Positions 1-9,587 are shown, numbered from the stretch's first letter. The stretch: 24,771 nucleotides of DNA from CAIXQW01 sp046049675 (GCA_046049675.1 JBJORA010000003.1:1-24771); one strand, 5' to 3'. Notes: generated by a model from the sequence alone, not told the origin. Translations and numbers: made by a program.

Positions 1-115
1 CCTGCTTCCTTCAGATTTTACCTCACGGTAAACACCCTTGCAATTGGCTAATGATAAGAACTGAAACTCTCATTCGGGACTCGCACCCTAGAGTTATTGA
101 GCATGCCTGACACAC
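1..115 (-). mobile_element. Group IIC intron, 5' end (partial, runs off left edge)
   Basis: Read on the minus strand from position 115, the sequence begins GTGTGTCAGGCATG, which fits the GUGYG 5' splice-site consensus and the GUGCGCCCGGCAUG-type start of bacterial class C introns. It continues with AGGGTGCGAGTCCC (about 90-75), then TTAGCC..GCAAGGGTGT (about 55-35) and ATCTGAAGGAAGC (about 16-4), the conserved domain I blocks of these ribozymes in the usual order. The reverse-transcriptase/maturase gene and the 3' end should lie left of position 1. The 5' exon is the terminator of the neighbouring OmpA-family gene, which is the usual target of class C introns. Seen: motifs and order. Inferred: class, and that the element is complete beyond the edge. 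Confidence 0.85.
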
Positions 116-141
116 AAAAAAGGGAAGTATTGCTACTCCCC
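116..141 (-). terminator. Intrinsic terminator of the PorE-like gene, used as intron insertion site
   Basis: On the minus strand an 8-bp stem GGGGAGTA/TACTTCCC (one G-T pair) closes a GCAA tetraloop and is followed by six T (plus-strand 116-121). It lies 24 bp after the stop codon of the OmpA-family gene. The T-tract abuts the first base of the group II intron at 115. Confidence 0.88.
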
Positions 142-165
142 TTCTAAAAAATTATTTTAATTGAA

Positions 166-2346
166 TTACTTGTTTACACTATTTGGAACACTTTCCGCAG
201 GTACTGGACCTTGGTCAGCTTCGTCATTAGGTTGCACTTCTAACTCACGAGCACGCTTTTCTGCACTGCTACTTGTTTTGTCGATGTACTCAGGGCGATT
301 ATTGTCGTAGATGATACGCGTACCTGGCAATTCACCAATAATGCGGAAATACACACGGCGATTAGCTTGACGATTTGGAGCATCATCTGGACCACCTTCT
401 GGCATTTCTAGATTACGCTTACCCATTGGGCGAGCAACCATACGTGCGCGGTCAATATTTTTAGAAACTAAGTAGTCAATAACCTGTGCTGCACGTGCAG
501 TACTTAAGCTATCATTGTATTGATCTGAACCTTTACCATCTGTATTTGCAAATACTTCTACACTTAATGATGGATTATCCTTCATGAAGTTAGATAAGCT
601 ATCCAAAGCACCAAGAGATGCTGTTTGGAAACGACCATCATCAAAGTTGAAATATACTTTTTGTACGTGGAAATCATAGTTGCTTGTAATACGCTCCATG
701 ATTACATCTACAGCGCTTTCGCTTTCTGGCGCATCAGGGCGGATATTTATTGTACTTAGGTTTGCACGGCCACTTACATAGCCAGCCTTATCAGCAGTTA
801 TCGTAAGGTTGCGATTCAATGGCATATCCATACAGAAATTACCATTGCGTGAATAAAGTGTATCAACTGCGCTACCATCTTTGTCGTCGTTCATACGTAC
901 AACAGCTTCTGGAATCACCTCGCCTGTTGCAGCATCAATTACACGACCACATACTTTAAGCATTGGATCTTTTTGTACGCGCCAGATATCATCACAACAT
1001 GTAGGGTTCTTGATGAATGCACTACCTAAACGATTACTAACAACATAGCCATTGCCAGTGCCATTATCGTCTTGAATATAGTTGAAGTCATCAGCAGGAG
1101 AGTTAACAGGGAAGCCCATATTACGAATACTTGTGTAACGTGTAGGACCGCCAATGCCTTTGAACACATCAAATCCACCAAGGCCAACTAAGCCATTACT
1201 AGCCCAGTATAAAGCACCTTCTTTGCTATCGTACCAAGGTGTAGTTTCGTCCTTGTTTGTGTTTACACGCTTACCGCAGTTTTGCGGACGACGGTAAGTT
1301 TTTTGCTTTGGATCGTACACAGTGTACCAGATGTCAAAACCACCTGCGCCACCTTGTGGACGGCTACTTGAAAAGAATAAAACTTCTTTCTTACCAACCA
1401 TTGCAATTGCAGGCGTTGTGCTACTACCTGTAGGGTCATTGATATAGTCATCCATTGGTTTTGGAGCACCCCACTGACCTTTTGCAAATTCGCTTACATA
1501 AATTTTACAAGAAATATTCAATGAATCTTCCTCTAAGCATTTTGTAAAGTAGAAACGGTCGCGACCTGGACTCCAACAACCATTTGAAATGTGAAATTTC
1601 GGATCATTGAAGCGACCATCGTTGAATGGCATGCTAACTTCAAATGTATCTTTCACCTTTGTGAAGTCATATTCTTTAGGGCTCCACATAAAACGGCTTA
1701 CATACTCTGCGCGCTTGTCACGATTGCTTTCAATAAGCCGATTTGTATTCATCGTCGCAAACATTAAAGCCGTATCGCCTAATGGCATTGGAGAAGATTC
1801 TGTAAAAGCTGTATTTACATTTGGACCAGCATTACGAATCAAATAGTTGTCTGGGTTGGCCATGCTCTTGATAGCCATTTCACAACCTTCTATTTGGCGC
1901 TGCGCAGTAAGGCGCATTTTCTTGTCTTTGCCCTTGTAAACTTTCAAGAAGAACTTAAAACGCTCCAAAGCCTCGTCGTATTGACCATTGCTCTTAAGGT
2001 TTAAGGCCTCAAAATATGGTGCAATCGGATAAAGCTCCGGCCCAAGCACATATGCGTCATGGTAAAAGCCTGCAGCCTGTGGATAATCACGATTGCGAGA
2101 ACAACACTCCGCAATCATTTGAGCGATGTACGCATTGCGCGGTTGCTCTTGTCTTAGCTGGCGATAGTATTTTTCTGCATTGTGAAAGCTACCTGCACGA
2201 AAAAGCTCGTCGGCGTATTTCATTTTCTTGTAGAATGGAAGCTTGGTTACAAGATCTTCCTTCTCAACTTGATTTGGATACAATTGTGCGCTAGTTGCAA
2301 CCGAAAAAAACATCGTTGCAAGCACAAGTAGACTTCTCAATTTCAT
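166..2346 (-). CDS. PorE-like OmpA-family protein (TPR, beta-propeller, CRD, OmpA C-terminal)
   Basis: 726 aa, predicted periplasmic/outer-membrane protein that ties a T9SS-linked assembly to peptidoglycan. Signal peptide 1-20 with cleavage before QLYPN; TPR-like helices about 40-160; WD40/PD40-type propeller about 180-455 (SSSRPQGGAGGFDIW and GGFDVFKG are typical blade ends); carboxypeptidase-regulatory-like domain about 463-550 (VCGRVIDAATGEVIPEA); OmpA C-terminal domain about 556-670. In that last domain the two peptidoglycan-contacting residues of the family are present: Asp603 (NTDGKG) and Arg618 (LSTARA). The domain order is that of PorE of Porphyromonas gingivalis and its relatives. 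It is the last gene of a three-gene minus-strand set, 83 bp after the PorP/SprF gene. A near-consensus -7 box (TAAATTTC) and an AGGGA lie just before the ATG. The family is large, so assignment to PorE itself rests on architecture and context. Confidence 0.9.
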   Translation of the reverse strand: MKLRSLLVLATMFFSVATSAQLYPNQVEKEDLVTKLPFYKKMKYADELFRAGSFHNAEKYYRQLRQEQPRNAYIAQMIAECCSRNRDYPQAAGFYHDAYVLGPELYPIAPYFEALNLKSNGQYDEALERFKFFLKVYKGKDKKMRLTAQRQIEGCEMAIKSMANPDNYLIRNAGPNVNTAFTESSPMPLGDTALMFATMNTNRLIESNRDKRAEYVSRFMWSPKEYDFTKVKDTFEVSMPFNDGRFNDPKFHISNGCWSPGRDRFYFTKCLEEDSLNISCKIYVSEFAKGQWGAPKPMDDYINDPTGSSTTPAIAMVGKKEVLFFSSSRPQGGAGGFDIWYTVYDPKQKTYRRPQNCGKRVNTNKDETTPWYDSKEGALYWASNGLVGLGGFDVFKGIGGPTRYTSIRNMGFPVNSPADDFNYIQDDNGTGNGYVVSNRLGSAFIKNPTCCDDIWRVQKDPMLKVCGRVIDAATGEVIPEAVVRMNDDKDGSAVDTLYSRNGNFCMDMPLNRNLTITADKAGYVSGRANLSTINIRPDAPESESAVDVIMERITSNYDFHVQKVYFNFDDGRFQTASLGALDSLSNFMKDNPSLSVEVFANTDGKGSDQYNDSLSTARAAQVIDYLVSKNIDRARMVARPMGKRNLEMPEGGPDDAPNRQANRRVYFRIIGELPGTRIIYDNNRPEYIDKTSSSAEKRARELEVQPNDEADQGPVPAESVPNSVNK

Positions 2347-2429
2347 TCCCTGTTTGAAATTTATTAAATGCGTAATGCCGTAAAAGTAAAGTTAAAATGT
2401 TAATGTAGAAAGGTTTAGCCTCGTTTTTT

Positions 2430-3458
2430 TTAGAAACGCAAACAAGGAAAGAACACTCTACGAGCAAAATCAAGCGGATTTGGCTGTGTATAAGACAATC
2501 CCACCTCAAAACTACCAACACCACTTGCGCTTGATGCTAGCTTACTATTTGTAATATCATAAGCAACGCCAGCGCGGAATCCTTTGAATTCTACACCGCC
2601 GGTTACCATATTGGCATCACCGTTACGTGTCCAACCGCCTAGAAACACGCTTGTAGCAACGCTTCTGATTTCTGGATCGCCTAAAATATACTTAACTTCA
2701 GTACCAGCAACCAATTCGCTAGCATTGCTTTGCGTTTGGTAAAGCACTGCAGGAGCTAATGTAATGCGCTCGCCTAGCAACCATGTTGCACCAAGCTGAC
2801 CATTTATGCGCATGCCAAGACCCACATCTGCATTTTGCACGCGCTGAAGGCTTTCGCGAGGCTGATTGAGATTGAATGCAGCAGCGCCAATAGTATAGGC
2901 AAACTTACTGCTAATACGATGACCCCAAGCAGCACCTACGTTTGCAAGCCACATGCTTGTTTTGTTATTTAAGTTTTCTAAGCTAATTCCCGGCTGATAG
3001 CCGCCATTCTGAAACTGATCAGAGAAATACAAACGAGCCAAATTGATGCTTTTTTGACTGTAACCAGCTTGCATACCAACGCTAAGGCTTGTTTTTGCAT
3101 CTTGACCAAAGAACTTATGGTAAGCAACGCTACCCATTACAGTGTTATTCAACAAATTGCCATCGCCAGCTTGATCGCTAAATACGTTTACACCAAGTGC
3201 AAGGTTATCGTCTTCGCCAATATCTTTTGCAATAGGCATATCAAACGACAAGCCTGTTGTTTTGTACGGTGCTGTTACTGTAGCCCACTGTGTACGGTAA
3301 ATGCCCGATGCACGCCACATTCCCGCATGCATACCTGTAAAGGCAGGGTTGATTGTAAGTGGACTCAAATTAAATTGAGTGAAATGAATGTCTTGCGCCT
3401 GCAACTGAAACACGGCACTGCAAACTACTACTGCTGCAACAAGTTTTTTGAAATTCAT
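2430..3458 (-). CDS. PorP/SprF family type IX secretion system membrane protein
   Basis: 342 aa outer-membrane beta-barrel protein. Signal peptide 1-21, mature start QDIHFTQF, followed by LSPLTINPAFTGM: this N-terminal block (Q-D-x-x-F-x-Q-[FY]...P...NPA-x-[TA]G) is the hallmark of PorP/SprF proteins. The rest alternates short hydrophobic strands and turns and ends in an aromatic residue (CLRF), as outer-membrane barrels do. In the family, SprF supports secretion of the SprB adhesin and PorP is needed for T9SS function; such proteins are commonly encoded beside a type B sorting-domain protein. Here it follows the type B adhesin by 47 bp and precedes the PorE-like gene. It probably acts as the dedicated partner of that adhesin (inference). 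A -7-like TATATTTA lies 6 nt before the ATG, so it may also have its own promoter. Confidence 0.93.
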   Translation of the reverse strand: MNFKKLVAAVVVCSAVFQLQAQDIHFTQFNLSPLTINPAFTGMHAGMWRASGIYRTQWATVTAPYKTTGLSFDMPIAKDIGEDDNLALGVNVFSDQAGDGNLLNNTVMGSVAYHKFFGQDAKTSLSVGMQAGYSQKSINLARLYFSDQFQNGGYQPGISLENLNNKTSMWLANVGAAWGHRISSKFAYTIGAAAFNLNQPRESLQRVQNADVGLGMRINGQLGATWLLGERITLAPAVLYQTQSNASELVAGTEVKYILGDPEIRSVATSVFLGGWTRNGDANMVTGGVEFKGFRAGVAYDITNSKLASSASGVGSFEVGLSYTQPNPLDFARRVFFPCLRF

Positions 3459-3505
3459 ACGCTGTAAATATAGGTACTTTTTGATAAATTTTATTTTTTT
3501 TACGA

Positions 3506-6433
3506 TTATCGTATTAGAGTTAGGTTGCCTGTACGCGTGAAAAGATTGCCCAAATTGTCCTTAGCACGAATTTCATAAACGTATACACCTTTTGGTTGTG
3601 GCTCGTCTTTGTAACGACCATCCCAGCCTTTTGTAATATCGTTTGTTTCAAATACGAGCTGCCCCCAACGATTGTAAATACGCAAATAATCTAGGCTTGC
3701 AAGCCCTAATCTATCTACACTAAATACATCATTGAGACCTCTTCCATTGCCTGGTGTAAATGCATTAGGCAATGCAATACGACTTGTTGGACTAACATTT
3801 ACAATTACAGTATCTTGAGCTATACAACCATATTCTGTTTCTGTATAAACAACATATTGTGTGCTTACATTAGCATTACTTACTATTGGTGTAGGAATGT
3901 CGGTCGCACTTAAGAAAATACTTGGCGTCCACATGAACTCACTACCATTACTTACTGTTGGGAACGTGTACACATCTCCTGGATAAAGTGTCACATCCGG
4001 TCCAGCACTAATTACAGCATTATTTGCACGAACAACATATACGTAGTTCGTATCTATACAACCGTTTACGTCTACAGCGTACAAGGTGTATGTTTCTGAT
4101 GCAATTGGGTAAAGCTGTGTTGCAGCACCATTTGGATTGGTAACAAATGGCAATGGCACCCAATTATAGCTTACACCACCAGTTGCTAAAACAGATAGAG
4201 AATCTCCTGGACAAATTGTGTTACTACCAGCAACATTGATGTTGGTAAAGTCGCCAGGGAAAACTGTTAGATTGACAATATCTTGTCCCACACAATTGGC
4301 ATTTGGCGTTGTAACACTCAGTGTATACGATGTACTTGCCGCACCACTAAAAGTAGTGTTAGGCGTATTGGTGCTACTCAAATCATTGGTAGGCGCCCAA
4401 GTATAAATATAATTGGCAAAAGGCGGTGTAACATTGGCCGCTAGCATAATTGTATCGTACAAACACATACTGCGGTCTGCACCTACATTAACAACTGGCA
4501 CAGGCTCTACGATAGCATTAAAGTCATGCACCATTGGCGGACAACCTGGGTATGTAGCGATAACCGTAAATGTTGTTGTAACATTTGGTGTAAGCAAAGT
4601 GTTCATTGTATTGGGACTACTAGCAAACAATGGCGGAGACCAACCATATGTAAAGCGTGGATCTCCAAATAGCAATGACTGAATGCTTTGTCCAAGGCAA
4701 ATACTTGTGTCGCCGTTTAGTAGTGCAAAGTCGTTTGGTAATACTTCAACAATAACCGTATCAAACCCAGAACAACCAGTTGCTGCTGGATCTGCTCGCA
4801 ATATATATGTATATGTACCAACAGTTGGGAAAGTGCCCAATGGATTAAGAATATTGGCATTGTTCAAATACGTACTTGGCGTCCATTGGTACGTGTACGC
4901 CTGCGCAGGTAGAACCGTCGGGCTAAACTGATTACTCATGCCGGCACAAATAAACACATCTGGCCCAATATTGACCGCTGGTTGTGGATTTAGATTGATC
5001 ATAAAGCCATCTGTAACAGGTGGGCATCCACTATTAGCTAAGGTGCCTGTAAGCGTAAGCATGCCGCTTTGGTTTGGCCATGCAGTTGTATTGAGCACCG
5101 TATCATCTGCAAACAAATTAGCTGGTGACCACTGAAGATCTAGCAAAGGATCTGCAATTGCAAAGGTTTGGATTGTATCGCCAACGCAAATAAATGTATC
5201 AGAATTAAGTACTTGCAATTGTAATGAATCAAAAATACGCAATACAGCGCTGTCAGCTAAAGTGCCGCTGCAACCAATTGTACGTGTAATAACTACTGTT
5301 TCCATGCCTTCTGCAAGACCATCGGTTAAAGCTACTATGGGCACAACGGTACTTGTACTACCAGCAGGAATAACTATACTATCTGCAATATTTTGGTAGT
5401 CGGTACCATTAATTGCTGTGCCGCCGATATTGAAATGAATCGTTATGTCATTAGGTAAAACTGCAGGAATACTCATCACGATACCACCTGGCACACAACC
5501 TTCTACAATGTATGGGTCTGGTATACTAAGTGGACTTACTGGTAAAAGAGAAACTGAATTACTTGTAAGTGAGCCTGCCTTCAAGAATACACCTGAATCA
5601 AGAATTTGATCTGAAGCATCTGAAATTGCTAGTTTTAGGTGATAAGTACTACAAGGTACAACAACTGCCACTGCTGTAAGCGGAATTGTAAAACCAGGGT
5701 ATACAATAGTATTTTGTGTACCATTTGGCGGTGGTGCATTACATACAAACATCGCACAAGTTTGCGCAGTCGTTAGCGTGCCACACCCTGGACCGTTTGC
5801 AACGCAGTTTACTGTTGTATTGCAACATCCTGTGCTATTCGGACAGTTGATAGAGTTAACACCCACTGGGCAACTCGTTGTACCTGGTACAATAGCAATG
5901 TTAATGGCACCATTACTGAAGCCTCCTGCAATGCCTGGGCCATTGATAAAAAAGCCAAATACATCATTGATGCTACAAGTAAAGCTAGGATACTCGCATG
6001 AGCCAAAAACATATTCAAACTTTACAGTGTCGCCCGTTGGCACAAAGTCAAATTCTAATTTACAGGCATCGCGAATGCTTTGGGTAATAAGCAGTGCCAA
6101 ATCGGCATCATTACTATCTGAATTTACGCCAGTAATAATTTGTGGCGGGTTGCCAACGCCTAAATTGCCTGCGCCAAAATCGTAGGCGTTGCCGCTTGTG
6201 AGCACGATGCCATCTGTTAAGCCCAAATTGGTTGAATTTGGCGGTGGCGTGCTAAAGAGTGCGTTGGCATTGGTATCACAATTAAGTACTGCATTACTTA
6301 CTGTAACGCCAGCGCCAGCCAAGGTTTGGGCCAATGTAAGTGCCGTTTGATTACCTTGAAGCACCAATTGTGCACTTGCAGCATTTGCAATTACGAGCAG
6401 CAATACTGCCAATAAACTATGCTTTAGATTCAT
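3506..6433 (-). CDS. Type B T9SS-secreted adhesin: choice-of-anchor L, Calx-beta-like and PKD/Ig-like repeats
   Basis: 975 aa from the chosen start. The frame stays open upstream to 6592, but the ATG at 6433 begins a clean signal peptide (MNLKHSLLAVLLLVIANAASA, cut before QLVLQ) and lies just behind a strong promoter, so the longer form is unlikely. Domains: choice-of-anchor L about 30-290 (LTDGIVLTSG; NDVFGFFINGPG); Calx-beta-like segment about 300-402 (GGTAINGTDYQ...IPAGS); about six PKD/Ig-like repeats 405-882, most opening with I-C-x-G-D/Q and a W-x-P core; gliding-motility/type B C-terminal domain 885-975 (LPNAFTPGNGRGLNDVF, IYNRWGQLVFE, WDGRYK, PKGVYVYEI). The last domain directs export through the T9SS and attachment to the surface. 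Cysteine-rich stretch 185-235. Ligand unknown; adhesion or gliding is inferred from the family. Confidence 0.93.
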   Translation of the reverse strand: MNLKHSLLAVLLLVIANAASAQLVLQGNQTALTLAQTLAGAGVTVSNAVLNCDTNANALFSTPPPNSTNLGLTDGIVLTSGNAYDFGAGNLGVGNPPQIITGVNSDSNDADLALLITQSIRDACKLEFDFVPTGDTVKFEYVFGSCEYPSFTCSINDVFGFFINGPGIAGGFSNGAINIAIVPGTTSCPVGVNSINCPNSTGCCNTTVNCVANGPGCGTLTTAQTCAMFVCNAPPPNGTQNTIVYPGFTIPLTAVAVVVPCSTYHLKLAISDASDQILDSGVFLKAGSLTSNSVSLLPVSPLSIPDPYIVEGCVPGGIVMSIPAVLPNDITIHFNIGGTAINGTDYQNIADSIVIPAGSTSTVVPIVALTDGLAEGMETVVITRTIGCSGTLADSAVLRIFDSLQLQVLNSDTFICVGDTIQTFAIADPLLDLQWSPANLFADDTVLNTTAWPNQSGMLTLTGTLANSGCPPVTDGFMINLNPQPAVNIGPDVFICAGMSNQFSPTVLPAQAYTYQWTPSTYLNNANILNPLGTFPTVGTYTYILRADPAATGCSGFDTVIVEVLPNDFALLNGDTSICLGQSIQSLLFGDPRFTYGWSPPLFASSPNTMNTLLTPNVTTTFTVIATYPGCPPMVHDFNAIVEPVPVVNVGADRSMCLYDTIMLAANVTPPFANYIYTWAPTNDLSSTNTPNTTFSGAASTSYTLSVTTPNANCVGQDIVNLTVFPGDFTNINVAGSNTICPGDSLSVLATGGVSYNWVPLPFVTNPNGAATQLYPIASETYTLYAVDVNGCIDTNYVYVVRANNAVISAGPDVTLYPGDVYTFPTVSNGSEFMWTPSIFLSATDIPTPIVSNANVSTQYVVYTETEYGCIAQDTVIVNVSPTSRIALPNAFTPGNGRGLNDVFSVDRLGLASLDYLRIYNRWGQLVFETNDITKGWDGRYKDEPQPKGVYVYEIRAKDNLGNLFTRTGNLTLIR

Positions 6434-6441
6434 ATAATTGA

Positions 6442-6471
6442 CAAATCTAAGCATAAAAATGGGTGAAACAA
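6442..6471 (-). promoter_or_regulatory. Bacteroidota sigma-A promoter for the adhesin-PorP-PorE operon
   Basis: On the minus strand TTG (6471-6469), 19-bp spacer, TAGATTTG (6449-6442): an exact match to TTG-N19-TAnnTTTG. The box ends only 8 nt before the ATG, so the predicted transcript has a leader of a few nucleotides at most. Confidence 0.75.
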
Positions 6472-6775
6472 GGGGCTTTCGTAGCAAAATATTGGGATTT
6501 TTAGCCAATGCACTTACCTCTGCTACTTGCAATAGGCTGCAATTTTGCATAGGAGAATCGTAAAGTTTTGACATGATCGATGGTATATACAACTCGATAG
6601 ACGCAAATAGCGGCGATATGGTTTGTAAATAAGATTATTGATTATTTTGAAGTCTCCTCGCACTTAAGCTGAAAATCGCTGAAGGTGCCACACACGGCTG
6701 TTTAGATGGCTAAAATTGTTAATATTTTCTGCAGCAAAGCTATCAAATGTGGATAAGCTAGCTGCTAGATATTGG

Positions 6776-6783
6776 TACATTTG
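6776..6783 (+). promoter_or_regulatory. -7 box of ftsK
   Basis: TACATTTG is an exact match to the TAnnTTTG consensus. It ends 5 nt before the ATG, which would place transcription start at or beside the start codon. No convincing -33 TTG is seen at the usual distance. Confidence 0.5.
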
Positions 6784-6788
6784 CTAAT

Positions 6789-9380
6789 ATGGCGGCTACT
6801 GCCCAAAAGTCAAAAACAAAAAGTAAAGCTTCTAAATCGGAGCAATTTAAGCCCGAACCTGCCGAACCGCAGGAAAGGAGCGGTGTACCCTTTTATCAAA
6901 ATAAAAAAAACAGAAGGCTACTTGGCCTATTTTTTCTATTACTTGCCATATGTCTTTGCATAGCACTAATAAGCTATCTAAGTACATGGCACAAAGATCA
7001 AAGTGCGATTATCAGTGCCAAGAGTAGTTTCAAATATCTTTTTGCTAGCGATAAGCGTGCGGAAAATAGTTTGGGCAATCTTGGTGCATTGGTTTCGCAT
7101 GGCTTGGTGTATAAAGCTATAGGTATCCTTGCTTTTTTACTTGTGCCACTACTCGGTGGATGGGGCTTCAACTTGTTACAAAAGCGTTTTAAATTTCGCA
7201 GTTGGCGCTATACCAAAAATGCATTTATGGCGATACTGTTTGGTGCGCCTCTTATACAATATATCATGCATAGTAAGCAGCTAGCCTATGGCGGTGCTTT
7301 TGGTAGTTATGTTGTAGATAATTTATTGACGTTTGCAGGCAATATCGGTACTGGTTTTATATTATGGACTAGTGTGCTTGCTGCTTTGGTTTATATATTT
7401 AATCCTACGCTTACGATGCCAGCATGGATAAGCAATCTAAAAAAGCCTGCGCTACCCTCTTTGGATAATACTGCTACTGCAGAAGCGGCAGCAAGCAGTG
7501 CGGCAAATATTGAGTCGCATGTAGAAGTAGATAATTACGAAACAAAAGAAGCGGAACTTTTTATCCATAACGAAGTGAAGCCGCAAATGCAAGAGCCCGT
7601 TGTTGAAGAAAAACAAGTTGAACTTGCAAGTGAACTTATTTTTACTACGCATACTAAAGAAGAAAACGAAGAAACACCAAGTTTAGTCATTGAAGAGCAG
7701 ATTGAAGAAAAGCCAGCTGATCATAGCATACCGTTAGAACCTTCAAACACTTCTGCATCAACAACCAGTAGCGGTATACGCAGCGATGTAGACTTTGAAG
7801 TTGTACAACTAGATACCGAAGAACCTGCGGAGGAGATTGTACATAGTAGTGTACAAAATAGCGATGAGCCGTATGACCCTAGTGCCGATTTGAGTAATTA
7901 TAAATTTCCAACAGTAGATTTATTAGAAGATCGCGGCCTAGAAAAACTAAGTGTAACAGCCGATGAATTAGAGGCCAACAAAAACCAAATTATTCAAACG
8001 CTTAAAAACTTTAGCATCAATATCAATAAGATTAGTGCTACCGTTGGACCAACAGTTACACTCTACGAAATAGTGCCAGCGGATGGTGTGCGTATTTCTA
8101 AAATTAGAAACTTAGAAGATGATATTGCCTTGAGCCTTGCTGCATTAGGCATACGTATTATTGCACCAATACCAGGCAAAGGAACGATTGGTATTGAAGT
8201 GCCCAATTTGAAAAAACAAATGGTAAGCATGCGTACATTAATCGCAAGCGAGAAGTTTGTCAATAACACGATGCAGTTGCCCATTGCACTTGGTAAAAAA
8301 ATTGATAACGACAATTACGTTGCAGATTTAGCTACTATGCCACACTTACTGATGGCAGGTGCAACGGGGCAAGGTAAATCTGTAGGTCTTAATGCAATAC
8401 TTGTTTCTTTGCTTTATAAAAAACATCCATCACAATTAAAGTTTGTGTTGGTTGATCCGAAGAAAGTAGAACTGAGCATTTATAAAACAATTGAAAAACA
8501 CTTCTTGGCAAAATTGCCAAATGAAGAGGAAGCTATTATTACAGATACCAAAAAAGTAATTAATACACTTAATAGTTTGTGTATTGAAATGGACGACCGC
8601 TACAATCTACTTAAAGAAGCTGGTGTTCGTAATATAAAAGAGTACAACGAAAAATTTGTACGTCGTAGACTCAATCCTCAGAAAGGACATCGCTACATGC
8701 CGTTTATTGTATTGGTTGTTGATGAGTTTGCCGACTTGATTATGACAGCTGGCAAAGAAGTAGAAATGCCGATTGCACGTCTAGCTCAACTTGCGCGTGC
8801 AATTGGTATCCATTTAATTATCGCTACACAAAGACCAAGTGTAAATGTTATTACTGGTACCATTAAAGCTAACTTCCCAGCACGTATTGCATTTAGAGTA
8901 AGTGCCAAGGTAGATAGCCGTACCATTTTAGATGCTGGTGGAGCAGAGCAGTTAATTGGCCGAGGCGATATGCTTGTAAGTAACGGTAGCGATTTAACGC
9001 GTTTGCAATGTGCTTTTGTAGACACGCCAGAGGTAGAACGCATTGCCGACTTTATTGGAGAGCAGCAAGGTTACCCAAGTGCATACGATTTACCAGAATA
9101 CGTTGGTGCTGATGCAGAAGATTTTGCAGGCGGCGGCAAAGTAGTTGGCGAACTAGATCAGATGTTTGAGCAATGTGCTCGCCTAGTAGTAAGTAGCCAA
9201 AGCGGTAGTACAAGTATGCTGCAACGCAGATTTAATCTTGGCTACAATCGCGCTGGCCGTATCATGGATCAGCTAGAAGGTGTTGGCATTGTTGGACCAA
9301 CCGCAGGTGGCAAACCTCGCGAGGTTTTGGTAAAAACCGAAATGGAGCTTGAGGAGATTATTAGGAATTTTGGTACGTAG
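6789..9380 (+). CDS. ftsK: DNA translocase FtsK
   Basis: 863 aa septal DNA pump that moves chromosome ends toward dif and activates XerCD recombination during division. Basic N-terminus 1-45; four hydrophobic membrane segments at about 43-63, 107-127, 143-163 and 180-204; an acidic, low-complexity linker 220-380; then the motor. Motor features: FtsK alpha domain from about 385 (L-x-x-x-L-x-N-F-S-I, T-V-G-P-T-V-T-L-Y-E), Walker A GATGQGKS (524-531), Walker B VLVVDEFADL with Asp645/Glu646, ATQRPSVNVITG (679-690), and a C-terminal winged-helix gamma domain about 785-850 (SQSGSTSMLQRRFNLGYNRA) that reads the polar DNA motifs. Full length for the family. The start is the only ATG upstream of the first membrane segment. 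It stands alone between the divergent adhesin operon and topA. Confidence 0.97.
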   Translation: MAATAQKSKTKSKASKSEQFKPEPAEPQERSGVPFYQNKKNRRLLGLFFLLLAICLCIALISYLSTWHKDQSAIISAKSSFKYLFASDKRAENSLGNLGALVSHGLVYKAIGILAFLLVPLLGGWGFNLLQKRFKFRSWRYTKNAFMAILFGAPLIQYIMHSKQLAYGGAFGSYVVDNLLTFAGNIGTGFILWTSVLAALVYIFNPTLTMPAWISNLKKPALPSLDNTATAEAAASSAANIESHVEVDNYETKEAELFIHNEVKPQMQEPVVEEKQVELASELIFTTHTKEENEETPSLVIEEQIEEKPADHSIPLEPSNTSASTTSSGIRSDVDFEVVQLDTEEPAEEIVHSSVQNSDEPYDPSADLSNYKFPTVDLLEDRGLEKLSVTADELEANKNQIIQTLKNFSININKISATVGPTVTLYEIVPADGVRISKIRNLEDDIALSLAALGIRIIAPIPGKGTIGIEVPNLKKQMVSMRTLIASEKFVNNTMQLPIALGKKIDNDNYVADLATMPHLLMAGATGQGKSVGLNAILVSLLYKKHPSQLKFVLVDPKKVELSIYKTIEKHFLAKLPNEEEAIITDTKKVINTLNSLCIEMDDRYNLLKEAGVRNIKEYNEKFVRRRLNPQKGHRYMPFIVLVVDEFADLIMTAGKEVEMPIARLAQLARAIGIHLIIATQRPSVNVITGTIKANFPARIAFRVSAKVDSRTILDAGGAEQLIGRGDMLVSNGSDLTRLQCAFVDTPEVERIADFIGEQQGYPSAYDLPEYVGADAEDFAGGGKVVGELDQMFEQCARLVVSSQSGSTSMLQRRFNLGYNRAGRIMDQLEGVGIVGPTAGGKPREVLVKTEMELEEIIRNFGT

Positions 9381-9555
9381 GTAATAAATGCTTTCGCCAA
9401 GCAATATCGCCTTACTACATATATTATATGCGTGGCTATTCTCGCTTAAAACGCCTACTGCAAACCCACTTTTGTCAGAGAACTGACGTAAAATACTGTA
9501 AATCAATAATTTATATCCAAAAAACGGAGTCTTCAGGCTTAGAAATACAGCGTTT

Positions 9556-9587
9556 TTGCCTCATGTAAAATTTGTTGCCTAATATTG
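9556..9587 (+). promoter_or_regulatory. Promoter of topA
   Basis: TTG (end of a T5G run, 9556-9558), 21-bp spacer, TAATATTG (9580-9587; one mismatch to TAnnTTTG). It predicts a leader of about 25 nt before the ATG at 9619, longer than at several other genes in this window. The rest of the 238-bp gap after ftsK shows nothing recognisable. Confidence 0.55.

Larger units (their letters stand above)
6434..6788. other. Divergent intergenic region between adhesin operon and ftsK
   Basis: 355 bp. Each end carries a -7 box directed at the adjacent gene (6449-6442 minus, 6776-6783 plus). Between about 6480 and 6770 I see no gene, hairpin or repeat. The open frame reaching in from the adhesin (to 6592) lacks a signal peptide at its own start and is not counted as coding. 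Confidence 0.6.

Noticed and set aside
3054..6185. Several open frames of 60-137 codons on the plus strand
   Set aside because: They lie opposite the PorP/SprF and adhesin genes, have no domain, start signal or plausible composition, and are antisense shadows.
6434..6592. N-terminal extension of the adhesin frame
   Set aside because: The extension has no signal peptide, contains the promoter of the operon, and the ATG at 6433 gives a textbook signal peptide.
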